Assembly (NCBI RefSeq): GCF_900109055.1
Contig: NZ_FOIV01000001.1
Span: 248,001-312,000, forward strand
DNA: 64,000 bases
Source: Prevotella sp. khp7
GTDB taxonomy: Bacteria; Bacteroidota; Bacteroidia; Bacteroidales; Bacteroidaceae
Reading direction: 5' to 3'
The notes under the pieces: generated by a model
What the model saw: the letters and a program-made list of their open reading frames with translations, nothing else
What the model was told of the DNA's origin: nothing
The model's database searches: none
Part shown: piece after piece, positions 6,910-15,420 of the stretch
Layout of the letters: each line of letters starts with the position of its first letter
Position numbering within the stretch: position 1 is the stretch's first letter
Program-made: the position numbers and the translations under genes

Positions 6910-8982
6910 TTACAATCGTTCTACCTGTTTTACCCCTTTTACCGTTCGTAGTTTCTTTATCAGGGTTTCTAATCGGGAGGTATCTTCGAGCATCACCACA
7001 AGATTACCACTGAACAGTCCGTCGTGCGAGTCTATATTGATAGCTCGTAGCACGAGTCGTTCATCTTTCGAGATAATGCTTGTCAGATTATTTACTATAC
7101 CGATGTCATCATTGCCAATCACGCGCAAGGTAATAGAGTACTGAGATGACCCCTTACCACTCCATTTGGCTTTCACTACACGATAGCCGTAACGCCGACG
7201 GAGCTCTGGTGCATTAGGACAATCCTGACGATGAATCTTGATACCACCATTGATCGTGACAAAACCGAAAATTGGGTCGCCATAGATTGGATGGCAGCAA
7301 CGGGCTAACTGATAGTCAAGCCCCTTTAAATTACGGTCAATCACAAGCGTATCATCAGAAAGGCCTGTGTTTACTGGCGAGAACTTCGACTGCTCAAGTT
7401 CGAACTCCGATGCAGAACGAGCCACATTATCGCCCGTAATGGTTTTCTCACCATCACGTACCTCTATATATTTATCTATAACACTATTTACATCTAATAC
7501 GCCATCGGCAATCTGCTTATAAAAATCACTGACCTCCTTGAATCCGAGTTTTTTGATGACATGGAACATCACCGAATCTTCCTGCTCTATCTTGCGGTTC
7601 TTGAACTTTCGCTCAAGCATTTCTTTTGCAAAAAGGCCATCGCGCTGCTGAGTTTCCTTTAGCGCCAGACGAATCTTAGATTTAGCGCGCGAGGTTTTCA
7701 CAATACTTAACCACTCCTGACGAGGTTTCTGATTCGAAGAGGTCAGGATTTCAACCTGATCACCACTTTTCAGAATCTGTCGTATCGAGACGACACGACC
7801 GTTGATTCGTCCACCCGTACACTGATTGCCAATTTTGGAGTGGATATGATATGCAAAGTCGAGTACAGTAGCCCCGACGGGAAATTTATACAGATCGCCA
7901 CGAGGCGTAAACACAAAGACCTCGTCTTCGTAAAGATCCATCTTAAACTGATCCATGGCGTCGAGGCCGTCAGAGTGTTCCAGCATATTGCGGATTCCCG
8001 TCAACCATTCATCCAGTCCTGTTTCACCCTTTACACCCTTATATCGCCAATGGGCAGCCACACCGCGTTCTGCGATTTCATCCATACGCTCAGTACGGAT
8101 CTGAACCTCTACCCATTTCTGCTCTGGCCCAAGTACCGTAATATGCAGGCTCTCGTAACCATTCGATTTAGGTACAGAGAGCCAATCGCGCAACCGTTTG
8201 GGATTGGGCTGATACATATCTGTTACAATTGAATATGCCTGCCAGCACTGCATTTTTTCTTTCTCCTCCGGACAATCTATAATGATGCGGATGGCAAACA
8301 AATCATATATACCTTCAAAACCACACTTCTGCTTCTTCATCTTCTCCCATATGGAGTGAATGCTTTTAGTGCGTCCTTTAATATGGCAGTTGATACCTGC
8401 AGCCTTCACTTTCTCCTCTACCGGCTTGATAAAAGCAGCTATGTAAGCATCACGCGATTTCTTTGTCTCGCTGAGTTTCTCTCTGATCATATAGTATGCG
8501 TCATGCTCCATATATTTCAGCGAAAGATCCTCGAGCTCGCTTTTCAGTTTATATAGGCCCAGCTTGTGTGCCAAAGGTGCATACAAATAAGCTGCTTCCT
8601 GCGACACTTCCATCTTGGCTTCGACATTCTTTGTGTCGCGTATCTGACGCATCAGATTCACGCGATTAGCGATCATAATCAGAATCACGCGCATATCTTC
8701 AGCAAACGAAAGTAGCAGATTGCGGAAGTTCTCACTCTCAATCACAGGATTCTTCTGATAAAGCTGTTGAATGCGATTAAGCCCCTGGAGGATGCGCAAC
8801 ACCTGATTGCCGTATTGCTCTTCAACCTGCTCCATCGTTATACAGCCTTCCTCTATTTCGGGAATGAGATAAACTGCCTGTATAGCATCACCCTTCAGTC
8901 CGATTTCCTCTTCTAGGATCTGAGCTGTCTGAGCTGCCATTTTTTTCTTCTCTTCGTATGTGAATGCAAACAATTCTGCCAT
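6910..8982 (-). CDS. relA: RelA-type (p)ppGpp synthetase with degenerate hydrolase domain
   Basis: The 690-residue protein keeps the RSH layout after the N-terminus. The synthetase domain is about residues 200-335 (GRTKSIHSIWEKM, YDLFAIRIII, WLSVPKSNGYESLHITVLGP, VEVQIRTERMDEIAERG). TGS is about 365-425 (VFVFTPRGDLYKFPVGATVLDFAYHIH). A Cys/His zinc-finger-like segment follows (LARCCHPIYGDPIFGF), then an ACT domain at the C-terminus. The hydrolase HD site is lost: the expected LHDxxEDT reads YLIPEIEEG, the ADRLHNMR motif reads ANRVNLMR, and the first His region is absent. It should therefore transfer pyrophosphate from ATP to GDP/GTP but not degrade (p)ppGpp. A functional hydrolase paralogue must lie elsewhere (inference). 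Its own promoter box is at 9003-9010. Confidence 0.93.
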   Translation of the reverse strand: MAELFAFTYEEKKKMAAQTAQILEEEIGLKGDAIQAVYLIPEIEEGCITMEQVEEQYGNQVLRILQGLNRIQQLYQKNPVIESENFRNLLLSFAEDMRVILIMIANRVNLMRQIRDTKNVEAKMEVSQEAAYLYAPLAHKLGLYKLKSELEDLSLKYMEHDAYYMIREKLSETKKSRDAYIAAFIKPVEEKVKAAGINCHIKGRTKSIHSIWEKMKKQKCGFEGIYDLFAIRIIIDCPEEKEKMQCWQAYSIVTDMYQPNPKRLRDWLSVPKSNGYESLHITVLGPEQKWVEVQIRTERMDEIAERGVAAHWRYKGVKGETGLDEWLTGIRNMLEHSDGLDAMDQFKMDLYEDEVFVFTPRGDLYKFPVGATVLDFAYHIHSKIGNQCTGGRINGRVVSIRQILKSGDQVEILTSSNQKPRQEWLSIVKTSRAKSKIRLALKETQQRDGLFAKEMLERKFKNRKIEQEDSVMFHVIKKLGFKEVSDFYKQIADGVLDVNSVIDKYIEVRDGEKTITGDNVARSASEFELEQSKFSPVNTGLSDDTLVIDRNLKGLDYQLARCCHPIYGDPIFGFVTINGGIKIHRQDCPNAPELRRRYGYRVVKAKWSGKGSSQYSITLRVIGNDDIGIVNNLTSIISKDERLVLRAINIDSHDGLFSGNLVVMLEDTSRLETLIKKLRTVKGVKQVERL

Positions 8983-9002
8983 CTATTCTGCTTTTTTCGC
9001 TA

Positions 9003-9010
9003 CAAAGATA
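9003..9010 (-). promoter_or_regulatory. Minus-7 box (TATCTTTG) for the RelA-type gene
   Basis: The minus strand reads TATCTTTG, 20 bases before the ATG at 8982. Confidence 0.7.
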
Positions 9011-9053
9011 CAAATTTTCCACTATTCACTATTATCTATTCACTATTTTTTTA

Positions 9054-9061
9054 TAACTTTG
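9054..9061 (+). promoter_or_regulatory. Minus-7 box (TAACTTTG) for the DUF4301 gene
   Basis: TAACTTTG lies 30 bases before the ATG at 9092. The short divergent region between the two boxes carries repeated CACTATT/CTATTCACTATT words. Confidence 0.7.
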
Positions 9062-9091
9062 CGGCATATTTTTAACTAATATACTACAAAT

Positions 9092-10591
9092 ATGTTATCA
9101 CAACAGGATATAAAGCAGATTGCACAGAAGGGCATTACCCCTGAGCAAATCGAAAATCAGTTGAATGAATTCAAAACAGGCTTTCCTTTTCTGCGTCTTG
9201 AAGCTGCAGCAGGTATTGGCCACGGTATTATTGCCCCCAATGCCGATGAGCGCAAGAGCTTTGAAGCCGTATGGAACGCTTACAAAGCCGAAGGTAATCG
9301 TATCGTAAAATTCGTTCCGGCCTCTGGTGCTGCCAGTCGTATGTTTAAGAACATGTTCGCATTTGTCGATGCCGACTATGACACACCAGCCACAGACTTT
9401 GAGAAAAAATATTTCGACAATATCGAGAAGTTCGCCTTCTATGATGCACTCGATGCCGTGTGCCAGAAGAATGAAGGCAAGGGAATCAAGGCGCTTATGG
9501 CAGATGGTAATTATAAAGCTGTAGCCGCTAATATGTTAAAGGCAGAAGGTCTGAACTACGGACAGCTCCCAAAGGGACTGTTGCTTTTCCATAAATATAG
9601 TGAAGGTCCTCGTACCCCGATGGAGGAACATCTCGTAGAAGGAGCTCTCTATGCCGCATCCAATGGTGAGGCACATGTTCACTTCACTGTTTCTCACGAA
9701 CACATGGAACTTTTCAAGGCTAAGGTCGCAGAAAAAGCCGATATGTTCGCTAAGAAATTTGGCATCAAATACGATATCACTTTCTCCGAACAGAAGCCTT
9801 CAACCGATACCGTTGCGGCTAATCCAGACAACACCCCTTTCCGCAACGACGATGGTTCACTACTCTTCCGCCCAGGAGGTCATGGAGCACTCATCGAGAA
9901 TCTCAATGAAATTGACGCAGATATTATCTTCATCAAAAACATCGACAACGTAGTGCCCGATCGTCTGAAGCCTGAGACTGTAGAGTGGAAACAAGTTATC
10001 GCGGGTGTGTTGGTATCGCTTCAGAAACAGGCATTTGAATATCTCCGTCTGCTCGACGCTGGAGCAGACGATGCCCAAATGAAGGAGATTGCGAAATTTG
10101 TCAGCGAGAAACTCTGTACTGATGCTAAGGATAAGAAGATTGATGCCAGCTATCTGCGTTCTAAGTTGAACCGTCCCATGCGTGTGTGTGGTGTCGTAAA
10201 GAATGTCGGTGAGCCAGGTGGCGGTCCGTTCCTTACATATAATCAGGATGGCACCGTATCGCTTCAGATCCTTGAGAGTTCACAAATCGATACTAACAAC
10301 GAGGCCTATATGAAGATGTTTACTCAGGGTACACACTTCAACCCCGTTGATCTGGTTTGTGCTGTAAAGGATTACAAAGGAAATGCCTTCAACCTGCCGG
10401 AGTTTGTAGACAAGACAACAGGTTTCATCTCTTCTAAATCAAAAGCCGGTAAAGAACTGAAAGCTTTAGAGTTACCGGGATTGTGGAACGGAGCTATGAG
10501 CGATTGGAGCACCATTTTCGTTGAAGTGCCGCTCGGTACATTCAATCCTGTGAAGACAGTCAACGACCTTCTCAGAGATCAGCATCAATAA
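9092..10591 (+). CDS. DUF4301 family protein
   Basis: The 499-residue soluble protein matches the Bacteroidetes DUF4301 family by its start (LSQQDIKQIAQKGITPEQIENQLNEFKTGFPFLRLEAAAG) and a nucleotidyltransferase-like phosphate-binding segment (KFVPASGAASRMFKNM near residue 72). FRPGGHGALIENLNEIDADIIFIKNIDNVVPD (about 255-285) also fits a sugar-nucleotidyltransferase-like fold. PMRVCGVVKNVGEPGGGPFLT follows. No signal peptide or membrane segment is present. Length is full for the family. A nucleotidyl- or sugar-transfer role is inference from these loops; the reaction is not known to me. It is monocistronic with its own promoter and a strong terminator shared with the convergent TetR gene. Confidence 0.88.
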   Translation: MLSQQDIKQIAQKGITPEQIENQLNEFKTGFPFLRLEAAAGIGHGIIAPNADERKSFEAVWNAYKAEGNRIVKFVPASGAASRMFKNMFAFVDADYDTPATDFEKKYFDNIEKFAFYDALDAVCQKNEGKGIKALMADGNYKAVAANMLKAEGLNYGQLPKGLLLFHKYSEGPRTPMEEHLVEGALYAASNGEAHVHFTVSHEHMELFKAKVAEKADMFAKKFGIKYDITFSEQKPSTDTVAANPDNTPFRNDDGSLLFRPGGHGALIENLNEIDADIIFIKNIDNVVPDRLKPETVEWKQVIAGVLVSLQKQAFEYLRLLDAGADDAQMKEIAKFVSEKLCTDAKDKKIDASYLRSKLNRPMRVCGVVKNVGEPGGGPFLTYNQDGTVSLQILESSQIDTNNEAYMKMFTQGTHFNPVDLVCAVKDYKGNAFNLPEFVDKTTGFISSKSKAGKELKALELPGLWNGAMSDWSTIFVEVPLGTFNPVKTVNDLLRDQHQ

Positions 10592-10597
10592 TATAGA

Positions 10598-10629
10598 AAG
10601 AATCCCAGTCGCAAAAGACTGGGATTCTT
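10598..10629. terminator. Bidirectional terminator between DUF4301 and TetR genes
   Basis: A perfect stem (AGAATCCCAGTC / GACTGGGATTCT) with a six-base loop and A/T-rich flanks lies between the convergent genes. Confidence 0.85.
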
Positions 10630-10632
10630 CTA

Positions 10633-11256
10633 TTATAGCATCTTAGCAAGTGCTTTTACACCTTTTTCCGTACACATTCCCCTGAGTGATACAAAAACCA
10701 GATTATGGAATAATTCCTCAATGGTATACTGACGATAGAGTTGATTGTCAACCACATATTTCCCTATCGCATCAAAAAGACGCCCTACGATCTCATAGTT
10801 CACGTCGTCGCGGAAAAAACCTTCATTGATACCACGTTGTATGAACTTCTGCATCTTGACACGCATCTGCAGATTCTGCTCGTTCAAAAACTGAGCCACC
10901 TTCGGATATTTCACTAAGTCGGCATAGAACTGCGGATTCGTTTGACGGACCTCCTCCACCTTCATTCTGTACGCCTCTAAGATAATCTCTATTACATTCT
11001 TGCAGTGCTGTGCCTTTACTTCCATCACGGCAGTACGATTCTGATAGAAGAGCTTCACTCCTTCAAACAACAGATCTTCCTTACGGTCAAAAATCTCATA
11101 GAGTGTGCGTTTTGATATACTCAACTCTGCAGCTACGTCATCCATCTTCACGGAACGAATACCTTTTTCCGCAAATGATTTAATAGCCGCATCAATGATA
11201 ACGTCTCTAAGTCCTTGTTTATAAGGAGAAATATCTTTTGTTTCCTGCATATTCAT
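10633..11256 (-). CDS. TetR/AcrR-family transcriptional regulator
   Basis: The 207-residue protein has an N-terminal TetR helix-turn-helix (residues about 15-65: IIDAAIKSFAEKGIRSVKMDDVAAELSISKRTLYEIFDRKEDLL) and a helical C-terminal ligand/dimer domain. It is divergent from the malic-enzyme gene; the 116-base spacer holds both promoters, so control of that gene or autoregulation is plausible, but I see no clear palindromic operator. A second in-frame ATG at 11250 gives a slightly longer leader from the predicted start of transcription and may be the true start. Confidence 0.9.
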   Translation of the reverse strand: MNMQETKDISPYKQGLRDVIIDAAIKSFAEKGIRSVKMDDVAAELSISKRTLYEIFDRKEDLLFEGVKLFYQNRTAVMEVKAQHCKNVIEIILEAYRMKVEEVRQTNPQFYADLVKYPKVAQFLNEQNLQMRVKMQKFIQRGINEGFFRDDVNYEIVGRLFDAIGKYVVDNQLYRQYTIEELFHNLVFVSLRGMCTEKGVKALAKML

Positions 11257-11269
11257 ACAATTTCAGTTG

Positions 11270-11277
11270 CAAAGATA
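11270..11277 (-). promoter_or_regulatory. Minus-7 box (TATCTTTG) for the TetR gene
   Basis: The minus strand reads TATCTTTG, 13 bases before the first ATG, implying a very short leader. Confidence 0.7.
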
Positions 11278-11319
11278 CAAAAAAATCCAAAAAACAAAAT
11301 GATTTTGAATTGTTTTTTG

Positions 11320-11327
11320 TATTTTTG
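11320..11327 (+). promoter_or_regulatory. Minus-7 box (TATTTTTG) for the malic-enzyme gene
   Basis: TATTTTTG precedes the ATG at 11373 by 45 bases in a T-rich stretch. Confidence 0.7.
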
Positions 11328-11372
11328 CGGGCGATTTTCAGAATAAACAAGATTTAAATTACAATACACACT

Positions 11373-13676
11373 ATGGTAAAGATCTCGAAAGAAGCCGCTC
11401 TTGAGTATCACGAGAGCGGACGTCCAGGAAAAATTGAAGTTAAGCCAACCAAGGCCTATCGTACACAAACCGACTTAAGTCTCGCCTACTCTCCCGGTGT
11501 CGCTTATCCCTGTCTTGAGATTCAGGAAAATCCTGATGCAGCGTATAAGTATACCGATAAGGGTAACCTCGTTGCCGTTATCTCTAACGGCACAGCCGTA
11601 CTTGGCCTTGGTGATATCGGTGCCATGAGCGGTAAGCCCGTTATGGAGGGTAAAGGTCTGCTCTTTAAGATCTATGGCGGTATCGACGTGTTCGATATCG
11701 AGGTTGCAGAGAAAGACCCGGAGAAGTTCTGCGAGGCTGTTGAGCGCATAGCCCCCACTTTCGGTGGTATCAACCTCGAGGATATCAAGGCTCCTGAATG
11801 CTTCTACATCGAAGAGCGCCTCAAGAAGACCCTCGACATTCCTGTGATGCACGACGACCAGCATGGTACAGCCATCATCTCTGCTGCAGGTTTGAAGAAT
11901 GCAATGGAGGTTATTGGTAAGGATATCAAAAAGGTAAAGATCGTAGTCAATGGCGCTGGTGCAGCTGCCATTTCCTGTACAAAGCTCTATATGGCCATCG
12001 GTGCCCAGAAAGAGAATATCGTGATGCTCGACTCTAAGGGTGTCATCTCTACTGAGCGTACAGACCTTAATGAACAGAAAAAGTTCTTTGCGACCAACCG
12101 CACCGACATCCATACACTTGCCGAGGCCGTAAAGGACGCAGATGTGTTCGTTGGACTCTCAAAGGGTAATGTACTTTCAAAGGATATGGTTAAGTCGATG
12201 GCTAAGGACCCTGTCATCTTCGCTCTTGCCAACCCTGTTCCCGAGATCTCTTACGAGGACGCGATGGACGCTCGCCCCGACGTTCTTATGTCAACAGGTC
12301 GTACCGACTATCCTAACCAGATTAACAACGTCATCGGTTTCCCCTATATTTTCCGCGGTGCGCTCGACGTTCACGCTTCAGCCATCAACGAAGAGATGAA
12401 ACTTGCTGCCGTTCACGCCATTGCCGACCTGGCTAAGCAGCCTGTACCCGACGTAGTAAACGATGTGTATAAAGTGAACAACCTCACCTTTGGCCGCGAT
12501 TACTTCATTCCGAAACCCGTTGACCCACGACTCATCACAGAGGTGTCTTCTGCTGTGGCCAAGGCCGCTATCGAGAGTGGTGTAGCTCGCAAGACCATCG
12601 AGGACTGGGATGCTTATAAGGATTCACTCAGTGTGCTGCTCGGACAAGAGACAAAACTTACCCAGAAGCTCTATTCTACTGCTGCTGCCCATCCACAGCG
12701 CGTGGTATTTGCCGAGGCCGTTCACCCCACCATGCTGAAAGCCGCTGTTCAGGCTAAGGCCGAAGGTATCTGTCAGCCCGTGTTGCTTGGTAACGACGAG
12801 GTCATCACCAAACTTGCTGCATCGCTTGACTTGAATCTTGACGGCATCGAGATTGTCAACTTGCGTCATCCCAACGAACGAGAGCGCCGTGAGCGTTATG
12901 CCCGCATCCTTACTGAGAAACGCCAGCGCGAGGGCTATACCTTCCAGGAGGCCAACGACAAGATGTTCGAGCGCAACTACTTTGGTATGATGATGGTTGA
13001 GACTGGCGAGGCCGATGCATTTATCACAGGTCTTTATACAAAGTATTCAAATACCATCAAGGTTGTTAATGAGGTGATTGGTATCCGTCCTGAGTTCAAG
13101 CATTTCGGCACAATGCACATCGTCAACTCACCTAAGGGAACCTTCTATCTCGCCGATACATTGGTCAATGAAAATCCCGATACAGATACGTTGGTCGATA
13201 TTGCCAAGCTCGCTGCTACGGCAGTTCGCTTCTTCAACGAGAAACCTGTCATCGGTATGATGAGCCACTCTAATTTCGGCTCTTCCACCAGTTCCGGCGC
13301 CAAGAAGGTGAAGAGTGCCGTTGAACAGATGCAGGCCCTCTTCCCCGAATTGCCTATCGACGGTGAAATGCAGCTCGACTGCGCTCTCGATAATGAGTTG
13401 CGCGACGAACAGTATCCTTTCACACGTCTCAAGGGTAAGAAGGTCAACACGCTCGTATTCCCCAACCTCACCTCTGCCCGCTCTTCATACAAGATGCTGC
13501 AGATGCTGGGAAGCGACGCTGAGATTATCGGCCCGATCCAGATGGGTCTGAACAAGCCTATCCACTTCATCGACTTCGGTGCATCGGTTCGCGACGTTGT
13601 CAACATTGTAGCCGTGGCCACCATCGACGCTTACGTGGCAAAGATTCAGGCTCGAATATCAGCCTTTGGAAAGTAA
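11373..13676 (+). CDS. maeB: NADP-dependent malic enzyme with phosphotransacetylase-like C-terminal domain (MaeB type)
   Basis: The 767-residue protein is a two-domain MaeB. The malic enzyme part spans about residues 1-430, with [64 protein letters not shown], a nucleotide-binding [21 protein letters not shown] and [10 protein letters not shown]. The second part (about 440-767) is phosphotransacetylase-like and usually regulatory in MaeB ([40 protein letters not shown]). It oxidatively decarboxylates malate to pyruvate with NADP, giving NADPH and linking the C4 branch to pyruvate. The gene stands alone with its own promoter and terminator. Codon use suggests high expression. Confidence 0.95.
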   Translation: MVKISKEAALEYHESGRPGKIEVKPTKAYRTQTDLSLAYSPGVAYPCLEIQENPDAAYKYTDKGNLVAVISNGTAVLGLGDIGAMSGKPVMEGKGLLFKIYGGIDVFDIEVAEKDPEKFCEAVERIAPTFGGINLEDIKAPECFYIEERLKKTLDIPVMHDDQHGTAIISAAGLKNAMEVIGKDIKKVKIVVNGAGAAAISCTKLYMAIGAQKENIVMLDSKGVISTERTDLNEQKKFFATNRTDIHTLAEAVKDADVFVGLSKGNVLSKDMVKSMAKDPVIFALANPVPEISYEDAMDARPDVLMSTGRTDYPNQINNVIGFPYIFRGALDVHASAINEEMKLAAVHAIADLAKQPVPDVVNDVYKVNNLTFGRDYFIPKPVDPRLITEVSSAVAKAAIESGVARKTIEDWDAYKDSLSVLLGQETKLTQKLYSTAAAHPQRVVFAEAVHPTMLKAAVQAKAEGICQPVLLGNDEVITKLAASLDLNLDGIEIVNLRHPNERERRERYARILTEKRQREGYTFQEANDKMFERNYFGMMMVETGEADAFITGLYTKYSNTIKVVNEVIGIRPEFKHFGTMHIVNSPKGTFYLADTLVNENPDTDTLVDIAKLAATAVRFFNEKPVIGMMSHSNFGSSTSSGAKKVKSAVEQMQALFPELPIDGEMQLDCALDNELRDEQYPFTRLKGKKVNTLVFPNLTSARSSYKMLQMLGSDAEIIGPIQMGLNKPIHFIDFGASVRDVVNIVAVATIDAYVAKIQARISAFGK

Positions 13677-13700
13677 GAACTGGCTCATTATACGCTTCAT

Positions 13701-13735
13701 AATCCCCAGCCAGAATAAGGCTGGGGATTATTTTT
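13701..13735 (+). terminator. Rho-independent terminator of the malic-enzyme gene
   Basis: A perfect stem AATCCCCAGCC / GGCTGGGGATT with a seven-base loop is followed by a T-rich tract. Confidence 0.9.
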
Positions 13736-13760
13736 ATTATCAACCAAATCATTACAGAAG

Positions 13761-14687
13761 ATGAAAGCATTTATCGTATATTGCCATCCGTCAGAAGAGT
13801 CTTTCACCAGTCATGTGCGCGACGCCTTCATCAAGGGCATTGTAGATTCTGGGAATGAATATGTTCTTTCCGATCTCTATCAGATGGACTTCAAGACAGA
13901 CATGTCGGAGAAAGAATACCTCAGAGACTCTAATTACTCGACCGAGCCCTGTTTAGAGGCAGATGTGCTTGCTGAACAAGCGAAGATCAATGCTGCCGAT
14001 GCCATTATATTCATTTACCCCGTATTCTGGACTGAAGCACCAGCAAAACTCATTGGCTGGTTCGACAGGGTATTTACCTATGGTTTTGCCTATGGCCCTA
14101 AAACCATGAAGGTGTTGGAGAAAGGGCTGATACTTTGCACGGCTGGCAACACGACAGATAAACTTGAGCAGTTCGGTCTACTGCCAAGTATGAAGAAAAT
14201 CATGTTCGGTGATCGCCTGTTCAATCGCGTGAAACACACTGATTTCGTGGTCTTCGGTGGTATGACCAGAGCCTGTCCGTCAAGACGCGACAACTGGGAC
14301 GAGAATCTTGCTACCGCCTACAACCGAGGACTGACCCTGTTTAGTTCTACAGAAGTTGAATTCTCTCTCGATGGGCGGCATTTTGTGGCTATAAACAATT
14401 CTGACTCTGGTGAAGTTTCAATCCAGACCGTGTTCTGTTATCATCAGAAAGACAAAACCGTTTGGGCCGAATATTCGGGTGGAGACATCATTAAAGGGTT
14501 TCTGGTTGGTAAGATTGATACAGACAACGAACTTCAGTTCACTTACCAGCACATCAACACCAGTGGGGAATTGAAGACCGGCTCATGCCATTCTGTACCA
14601 AGAACCGAAAACGGCAAACTGAGATTCTATGAATCATGGCAATGGACGTCTGGTCCAACGGGAACCTCTATTATAGAGGAAATCTGA
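13761..14687 (+). CDS. Flavodoxin-fold NAD(P)H oxidoreductase fused to a small beta-rich C-terminal domain
   Basis: The 308-residue protein has two parts. Residues 1-190 are an NQO1/MdaB-like flavodoxin-fold quinone reductase: KAFIVYCHPSEESFTSHV (FMN/FAD phosphate loop), DAIIFIYPVFWTEAPAKLIGWFDRVFTYGFAYG and CTAGNTTDKLEQFG. Residues about 200-308 form a second unit (LDGRHFVAINNSDSGEVSIQTVFCYHQKD, VWAEYSGGDIIKGFLVGKID, LQFTYQHINTSGELKTGSCHS, ESWQWTSGPTGTSIIEE). This resembles free-standing proteins of about 110 residues often labelled N-acetylglutamate synthase in databases, a label I do not trust as function. The fusion is in frame with no internal stop. Cytoplasmic; electron acceptor unknown. 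Confidence 0.85.
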   Translation: MKAFIVYCHPSEESFTSHVRDAFIKGIVDSGNEYVLSDLYQMDFKTDMSEKEYLRDSNYSTEPCLEADVLAEQAKINAADAIIFIYPVFWTEAPAKLIGWFDRVFTYGFAYGPKTMKVLEKGLILCTAGNTTDKLEQFGLLPSMKKIMFGDRLFNRVKHTDFVVFGGMTRACPSRRDNWDENLATAYNRGLTLFSSTEVEFSLDGRHFVAINNSDSGEVSIQTVFCYHQKDKTVWAEYSGGDIIKGFLVGKIDTDNELQFTYQHINTSGELKTGSCHSVPRTENGKLRFYESWQWTSGPTGTSIIEEI

Positions 14688-14692
14688 CACTG

Positions 14693-14880
14693 TTATTTCT
14701 TCAATGGGAAATAACGACCGTATGTCAGCATACGCCAAAGCCATTCTAACGGACCAAAACGGAAATAGCCAAGCCACCAACGGCAGAGTACTGTCTGCAC
14801 ACAGAACACAATGAAAGCAGTCAGTTCGATGGTTACGATTTTGCTCCCCAAAACTTTTATGACCTTAGAAACATGTATTT
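14693..14880 (-). pseudogene. 3' remnant of a DUF418 membrane-protein gene
   Basis: On the minus strand an open frame ending at the TAA at 14693-14695 reads IELTAFIVFCVQTVLCRWW then LGYFRFGPLEWLWRMLTYGR then YFPLKK. The GPLEWLWRxLTYG ending is the hallmark C-terminus of DUF418 (YeiB-like) polytopic membrane proteins. Only about 60 codons survive; upstream the frame runs into the inverted-repeat element at 14881 with no start and no transmembrane segments. It is therefore a decayed fragment. Confidence 0.7.
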
Positions 14881-15037
14881 TGCTGCAGTTGTTGCAGTGT
14901 TGCAGTTCGAATCATGGAGTGAGAAAAGTGAAAAGTAAATTCTATATATTTATATATATATAATATATAATATATAGACCTTTTTTAGGAGGTGCGCTAA
15001 GCTCTCAAACAACTGCAACACTGCAACAACTGCAGCA
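14881..15037. repeat. Perfect 27-bp inverted repeat flanking a 103-bp AT-rich core
   Basis: The left arm (14881-14907) and right arm (15011-15037) are exact reverse complements. Each arm is itself built from near-tandem TTGCAGT words with 8-9 base period. The core (14908-15010) holds a TA-dinucleotide-rich run at about 14942-14977. No coding frame is present. It abuts the DUF418 remnant. It could be a non-autonomous mobile element, a recombination target or a strong cruciform; no target-site duplication is obvious to me. Confidence 0.85.
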
Positions 15038-15309
15038 GATTGACCGACTTTGCTCGGAGGGAAGTCTGGGTTTCTGCGGATAAAAGTCAACCTTTGCTTG
15101 GAGCAAACATATCACCTATATTAAATATATATGCAGAAACGGGAAACATGCGGATGACGGGCAATCAGAAACAGACCGCAACTTGTTATCGAACACATAA
15201 TAAATGTATATAAATTACTTTTTGGCTTGACATATATCAATTATGTGACAAAAAGACAGATTTTCTAATAAATAATTGATAAAATGTTTGGTAATTCAGA
15301 TTTTTGATG
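15038..15309. other. Gene-free stretch upstream of gdhA
   Basis: No coding frame is supported. It contains a short hairpin (TTTGCT TGG AGCAAA near 15102-15116) and an imperfect inverted pair GTTTCTGC (about 15070) / GCAGAAAC (about 15132). The rest is AT-rich DNA leading to the gdhA promoter. Confidence 0.6.
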
Positions 15310-15317
15310 TAATTTTG
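15310..15317 (+). promoter_or_regulatory. Minus-7 box (TAATTTTG) for gdhA
   Basis: TAATTTTG lies 103 bases before the ATG, leaving an untranslated leader of about 98 bases. Confidence 0.65.
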
Positions 15318-15420
15318 CAGTCGAATTTGAAAACTGTAAAGACAGAATGCTCTGTAAAAGCAGTAGAGACTATAAAAATGAATATTTAATCATTATAACA
15401 CTTAAAAAAACAATTAGATT

